A stretch of DNA of 12,871 bases from Betaproteobacteria bacterium (lineage in GTDB: Bacteria; Pseudomonadota; Gammaproteobacteria; Burkholderiales; Casimicrobiaceae). The stretch covers positions 1 through 12,871 of the forward strand of contig VBCL01000060.1 of assembly GCA_005888865.1 (NCBI GenBank), read 5' to 3'. Each line of letters begins with the position of its first letter. The stretch's first letter is position 1. Below the pieces are notes generated by a model. It worked only from the letters and a program-made list of their open reading frames with translations. It was not told where the DNA came from and searched no databases. This document shows positions 7,484 through 12,871 of the stretch, in pieces. A program made the position numbers and the translations under genes.

Positions 7484-8011
7484 TCATGCCTGCCGCGCCG
7501 CGTCGGTCGCTGCGTCGCGCTGCGCCAGCAGCGCGGTGACCAGACTCGACACGCGCTTGTAGAAGCCCTCCGTGTGGAACGTTTCTTCGAGCGCGTAGAG
7601 CTCGTAGTCGAGATGGTGGCAAAGCTCGTGGATCAAGGTGCGCAGAAACGTCTTGAAGGCGACGACCTGCTGCCTCTGTGCGGTGCGCATCCACGCCGTG
7701 ATGCGCGCCGGCGTACGCCCTTCCTCCGGCTCGTAGAGGCCGTGAAGCTCACCGGAGCTGTCGGCCGGACGCTTGGCGAGGATCCGCACCCGCACTGCGG
7801 GCACGCGATAGCCCTCGACCAGCGCGTCGATCAGGCTCTGGCAGGTGCGCTGCACCGCCGCGCGGTCATCGGCGGACAGCGCCGATCCGAGGCGAAGCAC
7901 GGTCGCACCCAAGTCGAGCCGCGGCGGGATCCCCAGCGTGACGATCTCATCGCTGCGGCGATAGATCTTCTTGCGCGCGGCAGAGAGTCGATCGTAATAG
8001 GAGAAACGCAT
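7484..8011 (-). CDS. Uncharacterised protein with HExxH zinc-metallopeptidase-like motif
   Basis: I cannot name a family. From ATG 8011 the product has 175 residues; a TTG at 8026 would add five (MHEAT). The N-terminus (MRFSYYDRLSAARKKIYRRSDEI) is basic and without a signal peptide, so the protein is probably cytoplasmic. At residues 128-137 it reads HELCHHLDYE, an HExxH zinc motif with E129 as potential catalytic acid. Fourteen residues after the second motif histidine comes FHTEGFYKRVSSL, where H146 is a plausible third ligand. The layout resembles SprT-like and related small metallopeptidases (HExxH then H..xF). That is inference from motif order; a protease activity is not shown. The SD is weak (GAAG). 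The gene ends about 20 bp before the ahcY -35 box, on the same strand, and is divergent from the pirin gene. The C-terminus is Ala-rich and probably disordered. Confidence 0.8.
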   Translation of the reverse strand: MRFSYYDRLSAARKKIYRRSDEIVTLGIPPRLDLGATVLRLGSALSADDRAAVQRTCQSLIDALVEGYRVPAVRVRILAKRPADSSGELHGLYEPEEGRTPARITAWMRTAQRQQVVAFKTFLRTLIHELCHHLDYELYALEETFHTEGFYKRVSSLVTALLAQRDAATDAARQA

Positions 8012-8122
8012 CGTCGCTTCGTGCAAATTTTCCCGACCAGCACTCTACCGCGGGCCGTCGCGCAACGGCACGCTTTCGCGGCGACGGAGGTGACATTACA
8101 CTGTGGGCGGAGGTGCCTTGTC
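8012..8122. promoter_or_regulatory. Divergent spacer between metallopeptidase-like gene and pirin gene
   Basis: This 111-bp region must hold the start signals for both genes. Only weak -10-like hexamers are seen: TACACT at 8097-8102 on the plus strand and TAGAGT on the minus strand near 8044-8049. CGGAGGTG occurs twice (8085-8092 and 8108-8115); the second copy contains the SD used by the pirin gene. Confidence 0.25.
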
Positions 8123-8980
8123 GTGTTGACTCTCAAACCACGTCGGCGCGACCTCGGTGGCTTTGCCGTGCAGCGGTTGCTGCCGGCGTTCCCCACCAAG
8201 ATGGTCGGCCCGTTCATTTTCTTCGATCACTTCGGTCCGGTCACGTTCGCTCCGGGCGAGGGCGCGGACGTGCGGCCGCACCCGCACATCGGGCTGGCGA
8301 CCGTGACGTACCTCTTCGAAGGCGGCATGATCCACCGCGACAGCCTCGGTACCGTGCAACGCATCGAGCCGGGCGCGGTGAACTGGATGACCGCCGGCGC
8401 GGGGATCGTGCATTCGGAACGTACGCCTCCCGAGGCGCGCGAACGCGGTCATCGCCTGCATGGTATTCAGACCTGGGTTGCGCTCCCGAAAGATCGCGAG
8501 CTCACGGCACCGACGTTCAGTCATCAGCCGAAGAGCGCACTACCCGAAATCACGCGACCCGGCGTGTCGATGCGGCTGCTGGCGGGAACCGCGTTCGGCG
8601 AGCGCGCGCCGACGCCCATCTTTTCCCCGATGGTCTACGTTGCGATGGAAATCGCCCCCGGCGCTGCGCTCGACCTGCCCCCCGAGCACGAGCAGCGCGG
8701 GTTGTACGTCGTCGACGGCGGGCTCATCGTCGACGGCGAGGTGCTGTCCGAGCAACATCTGGCTGTGCTATCTCCGGGCGCCACCAACCGGATCGAGGCT
8801 CCGGCGGGTGCGCGAGCGCTATTGCTCGGCGGCGAGGCGATGGACAGCGACCGGCTGATCTGGTGGAACTTCGTGGCAAGCTCGCGTGCGCTGATCGACG
8901 AGGCAAGCACGCGCTGGCGCGAACAGGGATTTCCCCCGGTGCCGGGAGAAACCGAGTTCATTCCGCTGCCGGAGAAGTAG
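8123..8980 (+). CDS. Pirin family protein (bicupin metalloprotein)
   Basis: Pirins are two-cupin iron proteins; bacterial members have been described as quercetinases or as regulators of central metabolism, so the role cannot be set from sequence. The start is taken as GTG 8123, nine bases after GGAGG (8109-8113), giving MLTLKPRRRDLGGFAVQRLL, a typical pirin N-terminus; TTG 8126 is the alternative. The longer open frame upstream is antisense to the neighbouring gene. The 285-residue length is normal. The metal ligands of the N-terminal cupin are all present: H53 and H55 in RPHPHIGLAT, H97 and E99 in GAGIVHSERT, matching H56, H58, H101 and E103 of human pirin. The C-terminal cupin is at about 175-240. 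It sits between metK and ahcY in opposite orientation and converges on metK with a 42-bp spacer. No terminator with a T-run is visible there. Confidence 0.93.
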   Translation: MLTLKPRRRDLGGFAVQRLLPAFPTKMVGPFIFFDHFGPVTFAPGEGADVRPHPHIGLATVTYLFEGGMIHRDSLGTVQRIEPGAVNWMTAGAGIVHSERTPPEARERGHRLHGIQTWVALPKDRELTAPTFSHQPKSALPEITRPGVSMRLLAGTAFGERAPTPIFSPMVYVAMEIAPGAALDLPPEHEQRGLYVVDGGLIVDGEVLSEQHLAVLSPGATNRIEAPAGARALLLGGEAMDSDRLIWWNFVASSRALIDEASTRWREQGFPPVPGETEFIPLPEK

Positions 8981-9022
8981 CGACGGCCGGGTGGAGCGGG
9001 CGGAGACAACAGTGGTCGTGCG

Positions 9023-10261
<1,239 letters not shown>

Positions 10262-10290
10262 GAGCGCTCCGTGCGAAAGGCGCGCGTCGT

Positions 10291-10311
10291 CGGTTCCCCC
10301 TGCGGTTCCCC
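10291..10311. repeat. Tandem direct repeat in the metK leader
   Basis: The nonamer CGGTTCCCC occurs exactly at 10291-10299 and 10303-10311, a 12-bp period (GGGGAACCG twice on the metK coding strand). It falls between the possible metK -10 and the metK start, so it would be in the 5' untranslated RNA. It could bind a regulator or be a chance duplication. Confidence 0.5.
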
Positions 10312-10349
10312 ACACGGCGCAAAGTCTCGCATTCTACCAAATCACACGC

Positions 10350-10393
10350 GTGGGAGCGCGGGTGCCGTCCCACTCCGGGGCGGGTCCTGCCCC
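10350..10393 (+). other. Two consecutive hairpins before the Sua5-type start
   Basis: GTGGGA (10350-10355) pairs with TCCCAC (10368-10373). Directly after, GGGGCGG (10377-10383) pairs with CTGCCCC (10387-10393, including one G-U) around a 3-base loop. The second hairpin ends six bases before the ATG at 10400, where an SD would normally lie. The pairing is visible; a regulatory role is inference. Confidence 0.35.
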
Positions 10394-10399
10394 ACAACC

Positions 10400-11383
10400 A
10401 TGATCGTTTCGCCCACTCCGGAAAACGTCGATCGCGCGGCGGGAATGTTGCGCGACGGCGAGCTGGTGTCCTTTCCCACCGAAACGGTGTACGGGCTGGG
10501 TGCCGACGCCCGCAATCCCGACGCGGTCCGGCGGGTCTTCGCGGCCAAGCGGCGCCCAGCCGAGCACCCTGTGATCGTGCACATCGCCGATGCTTCCGTG
10601 CTGCCGCGCTGGGCCCGATCGATTCCCGCCGGCGCCAAAGCGTTGGCGGCAGCCTTCTGGCCCGGGCCGCTGACGCTGATCCTTCCGCGCGCAAGCGACG
10701 TCAACGACACCGTCACCGGCGGCGGGGACAGCGTGGGATTGCGCGTTCCGGGACATCCGGTCGCACAGGCGCTGCTGCAGCGATTCTTCGCGCTGGGCGG
10801 CGACGGCGTCGCCGCGCCATCGGCCAACCGCTTCGGCCGCATCAGCGCGACCACGGCACAACATGTCGCCGAGGACTTCGGCGAAGAGATCGCTTTGATC
10901 CTCGACGGCGGCGCGTGCTCCCACGGCATCGAGTCGACGATCGTCGCGTTCACCGACCACGAGCCCGCGGTGCTGCGCCTCGGCGCGGTTCCGGTCGAGA
11001 ACATCGCCGCGGTGCTGGGGAGCGCCCCCCGGCTTCCGGGCGCCGGCGCCGCACGCGCTCCCGGCACGCACGCGTCGCATTACGCGCCGCACACGCCGGC
11101 GCGGCTGATGGCCTCGAGCGAGATCCTCCGCGCGGTCGGCCGGCTCGGTGGCCCCGGCGCGCACATCGCGGTACTCGCGCATTCGGTCGCGCAGCCACCC
11201 ACGTTCGAAGGCGCGTGGTTCGACGCGCCTGCGCACAACGCCGCGTACGCGCAGGAGCTCTATGCCAACCTGCGCGCGCTCGACGCGCTCGCCGCGGACG
11301 AGATCTGGATCGAGACGCCGCCCGACGGCCCGGAATGGAGCGCGGTGCGCGATCGTCTGCGACGGGCCACCCATCGGGGCTAG
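10400..11383 (+). CDS. L-threonylcarbamoyladenylate synthase, Sua5 (long) type
   Basis: This enzyme makes threonylcarbamoyl-AMP from threonine, bicarbonate and ATP, the first step of the universal t6A37 tRNA modification in ANN-decoding tRNAs. The 327-residue length, the YrdC-like domain (about 1-205) and a C-terminal Sua5 domain (about 225-325) identify the two-domain Sua5 form, not the short TsaC. Seen: ELVSFPTETVYGLGADA (21-37), KRRPAEHPVIVHI (50-62), FWPGPLTLIL (86-95), APSANRFGRIS (139-149), GIESTIV and LRLGAVP. The linker motif APGTHASHYAPHTP (210-223) corresponds to the conserved SPG-HYxP linker. The ATG at 10400 is chosen because upstream codons show no family similarity; the expected SD position is taken by a hairpin. 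The gene is divergent from metK, and its TAG is one base before the glycerate kinase ATG, so the two are cotranscribed. Confidence 0.95.
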   Translation: MIVSPTPENVDRAAGMLRDGELVSFPTETVYGLGADARNPDAVRRVFAAKRRPAEHPVIVHIADASVLPRWARSIPAGAKALAAAFWPGPLTLILPRASDVNDTVTGGGDSVGLRVPGHPVAQALLQRFFALGGDGVAAPSANRFGRISATTAQHVAEDFGEEIALILDGGACSHGIESTIVAFTDHEPAVLRLGAVPVENIAAVLGSAPRLPGAGAARAPGTHASHYAPHTPARLMASSEILRAVGRLGGPGAHIAVLAHSVAQPPTFEGAWFDAPAHNAAYAQELYANLRALDALAADEIWIETPPDGPEWSAVRDRLRRATHRG

Positions 11384-11384
11384 C

Positions 11385-12527
11385 ATGACCGTTCGCTCAC
11401 CCGTCGTCGTCATCGCGCCGAACTCGTTCAAGGGCTCGATGTCGGCGACCGAAGCCGCTGCCGCGATCGCGGCCGGCGTTCGCCGTGTCTGGCACGACGC
11501 CGAGTTGCGATTGTGTCCGATGGCCGACGGCGGCGAAGGTACGCTCGACGCCGTGCTCAGCGCCGGGGGAGAGCGTCGCGGCGCGCGGGTCAGCGGCGCG
11601 GCGGGCGCTCCGATCGATGCGGCCTACGGGCTGATCGCGAACGATACCGCGATCATCGAGAGCGCGCAGGTCGTGGGACTCACCGACCCGGGCGCCACGG
11701 CGTACCCCGTCGAGAGGCGAAGCACGCGGGGCCTCGGCGAGTTGATACGCATCCTGCTCGATGCGGGAGTGAAGCGCTTTGTCGCAGGCCTCGGCGGGAG
11801 CAGCACCAATGACGGAGGCGCCGGATTGCTCTCTGCGCTTGGGCTTGCTCTTCTGGACGCGAAAGGCCATTCCGTCGAGCCCACTCCGGCCGGCCTCGAG
11901 GCGCTTTCACGCATCGACGCGAGCGCCTTCGATGCGCGGCTCGCGGGAACGCGCATCACGATCCTCTCCGACGTCGACAATCCTCTCTGCGGCAAGCGCG
12001 GCGCGACCGCGATCTTCGGACCGCAAAAAGGTGTGCGCCCGGAATCGGTTCCGACGATCGATGCGCGCCTCGAGCACTTTGCGAAACTGTCTGAAGCGGC
12101 GATCGGACGAAGCGCGAAGGATCTGCCCGGAGCCGGCGCCGCCGGCGGCCTCGGTTTCGCACTGCTCCTTGCTGGCGGCGAGCTTCGATCCGGCGCCGAA
12201 GTCGTCGCCGATCTGCTCGGACTCGACACCGCGCTCGTCGGCGCCGACTGGCTCATCACCGGCGAAGGACGAACCGATCGGCAGACGCTGCTCGGCAAGG
12301 CGCCACTGGTCGCAGCGCGACACGCGACGGCGCACGGCGTACCCGCCACGCTCATCTCGGGGGCGATCGAGCGCAGCGATCTCGCCGAGCTTTCGCGCGT
12401 CTTTGCCGGTTGTGAGTCGATCGTGTTCGGCCCGACGACGCTCGAGGCGTGTGTCACGGACGCCGCGGCGCTTCTCGCCGATCGCGCCGAGCAGCTGGCG
12501 CGGCTGTTCGCAGCGGCGCGCGCTTAG
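11385..12527 (+). CDS. glxK: Glycerate kinase (class I, GlxK/GarK type)
   Basis: Class-I glycerate kinase phosphorylates D-glycerate (normally to 2-phosphoglycerate), taking carbon from glyoxylate, glucarate or photorespiratory-type routes into glycolysis. The 380-residue product has the expected length and motifs: IAPNSFKGSMSATEAAAAI (10-28), CPMADGGEGTLDAV (44-57), VAGLGGSSTNDGGAG (133-147), SDVDNPLCGKRGATAIFGPQKG (185-206), DLPGAGAAGGLGFALLLAGG (226-245) and ITGEGRTDRQTLLGKAP (271-287). The start ATG 11385 is one base after the stop of the Sua5-type gene, with only a weak G-rich SD; the frame is open further upstream but that part overlaps the preceding gene. The gene lacks usual glyoxylate-pathway partners (gcl, hyi, glxR) within the window. 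Its TAG at 12525-12527 interlocks with the TAA of the convergent formate dehydrogenase gene. The family is certain; glxK versus garK cannot be decided. Confidence 0.95.
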   Translation: MTVRSPVVVIAPNSFKGSMSATEAAAAIAAGVRRVWHDAELRLCPMADGGEGTLDAVLSAGGERRGARVSGAAGAPIDAAYGLIANDTAIIESAQVVGLTDPGATAYPVERRSTRGLGELIRILLDAGVKRFVAGLGGSSTNDGGAGLLSALGLALLDAKGHSVEPTPAGLEALSRIDASAFDARLAGTRITILSDVDNPLCGKRGATAIFGPQKGVRPESVPTIDARLEHFAKLSEAAIGRSAKDLPGAGAAGGLGFALLLAGGELRSGAEVVADLLGLDTALVGADWLITGEGRTDRQTLLGKAPLVAARHATAHGVPATLISGAIERSDLAELSRVFAGCESIVFGPTTLEACVTDAAALLADRAEQLARLFAAARA

Positions 12528-12871
12528 TCCGCGGCGACCGCCGCGTCCGCGTTGTAGCCTCGCGTCTTCGCCGCCGAGCCCCCGGCAGCAACCCGCACGG
12601 CGCAGTACTTGAATTCCGGGATCTTGCCGAAGGGATCGAGCACGGGGTTGGTCAGCAGGTTCGCGGCCGCCTCGTAGAAGCAGAACGGGATGAAGACCGC
12701 GCCGCGCGGCGTGCCATCGTCGACACGCGCGGAGAGCGTGATCCCGCCCCGACGCGAGCTCACGGTGATCGTTCCGCCGGCGGGCACGCCCAGCGCGCGC
12801 AGATCCTCCGAATGCATCGACGCCACGGGGTCCGGTTCGATTGCGTCCAGAACTTCGCTGCGCCGCGTCAT
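12524..12871 (-). CDS. Formate dehydrogenase alpha subunit, C-terminal part (runs off window)
   Basis: Only the last 115 codons are in the window; the Met at the edge is an internal residue. The sequence MTRRSEVLDAIEPDPVASMHSEDLRALGVPAGG followed by ITVSSRRGGITLSARVDD is the molybdopterin-dinucleotide-binding domain at the end of molybdopterin oxidoreductases. The closing NLLTNPVLDPFGKIPEFKYCAVRV is characteristic of formate dehydrogenase alpha subunits (FdhF/FdhA group), which oxidise formate to CO2 at a Mo/W-bis-PGD site. After this motif the protein has an Ala-rich tail of about 22 residues (AAGGSAAKTRGYNADAAVAAD). The stop TAA (complement of 12524-12526) overlaps the glycerate kinase stop. 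Catalytic and Fe-S residues lie outside the window, so the exact type (NAD-linked or membrane-linked) is open. Confidence 0.88.
   Translation of the reverse strand: MTRRSEVLDAIEPDPVASMHSEDLRALGVPAGGTITVSSRRGGITLSARVDDGTPRGAVFIPFCFYEAAANLLTNPVLDPFGKIPEFKYCAVRVAAGGSAAKTRGYNADAAVAAD

Larger units (their letters stand above)
10262..10399. promoter_or_regulatory. Divergent metK/Sua5-type spacer
   Basis: This 138-bp spacer separates divergent metK (-) and the threonylcarbamoyl-AMP synthase gene (+). Toward metK, TAGAAT on the minus strand (10331-10336) is a possible -10 with no clear -35. The metK leader carries two copies of CGGTTCCCC, and two hairpins lie before the plus-strand gene. No SD is evident for the plus-strand ATG at 10400. 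Confidence 0.35.

Noticed and set aside
8981..9022. Bidirectional terminator between pirin and metK
   Set aside because: The 42-bp spacer has GC-rich segments but no stable inverted repeat followed by a T-run on either strand.
10262..10345. SAM or SAH riboswitch in the metK leader
   Set aside because: The aptamer core sequences that are evident before ahcY are absent here; only the CGGTTCCCC repeat stands out.

Overview
The window is about 12.9 kb of high-GC, gene-dense chromosomal DNA. It carries housekeeping genes and no mobile element, tRNA, rRNA or CRISPR array. An S-adenosylhomocysteine (SAH) riboswitch in front of ahcY, a 560-residue [2Fe-2S]-type IlvD, lgt divergent from ilvD, and a metK/ahcY/metF neighbourhood together suggest a betaproteobacterium (Burkholderiales or Nitrosomonadales-like). 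This is inference from gene content; no marker gene fixes the taxon.

Layout. lgt (-, 3-839) and ilvD (+, 912-2594) diverge from a 72-bp promoter region. A lipoprotein of unknown function (+, 2715-3428) follows, then 253 bp with no convincing gene. A minus-strand block (4.5 kb with its promoter) is read from right to left: promoter and SAH riboswitch (7333-7464), ahcY, a panE-like ketopantoate reductase, a four-helix membrane protein of the 'phage holin 4_2' family, and metF, which overlaps the membrane protein by ATGA. Upstream of the riboswitch is an uncharacterised HExxH putative metallopeptidase (-), divergent from a pirin (+). metK (-) converges on pirin and diverges from a Sua5-type threonylcarbamoyl-AMP synthase (+). 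That gene is followed after one base by a class-I glycerate kinase (+). The window ends inside the C-terminal domain of a formate dehydrogenase alpha subunit (-), whose stop codon interlocks with that of the glycerate kinase.

How the genes fit together. MetK makes SAM. Methyltransferases turn it into SAH, and AhcY cleaves SAH under riboswitch control. MetF supplies 5-methyl-THF to remethylate homocysteine. PanE lies in the same unit; its substrate is made by a 5,10-methylene-THF-dependent step from the keto acid that IlvD produces. Formate dehydrogenase adds a further C1 link. Lgt would lipidate the nearby lipoprotein.

The most notable observations are two apparent lesions in one operon: a one-base-type frameshift in the C-terminal part of ahcY (about 6000-6019), and a loss of about 11-12 residues inside the MetF barrel (about 4258-4272). 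Also notable are the well-formed promoter-aptamer arrangement of the SAH riboswitch, with a candidate competing stem, and the uncharacterised proteins tied to this methyl-cycle locus. I did not find a wholly new multi-gene system here.
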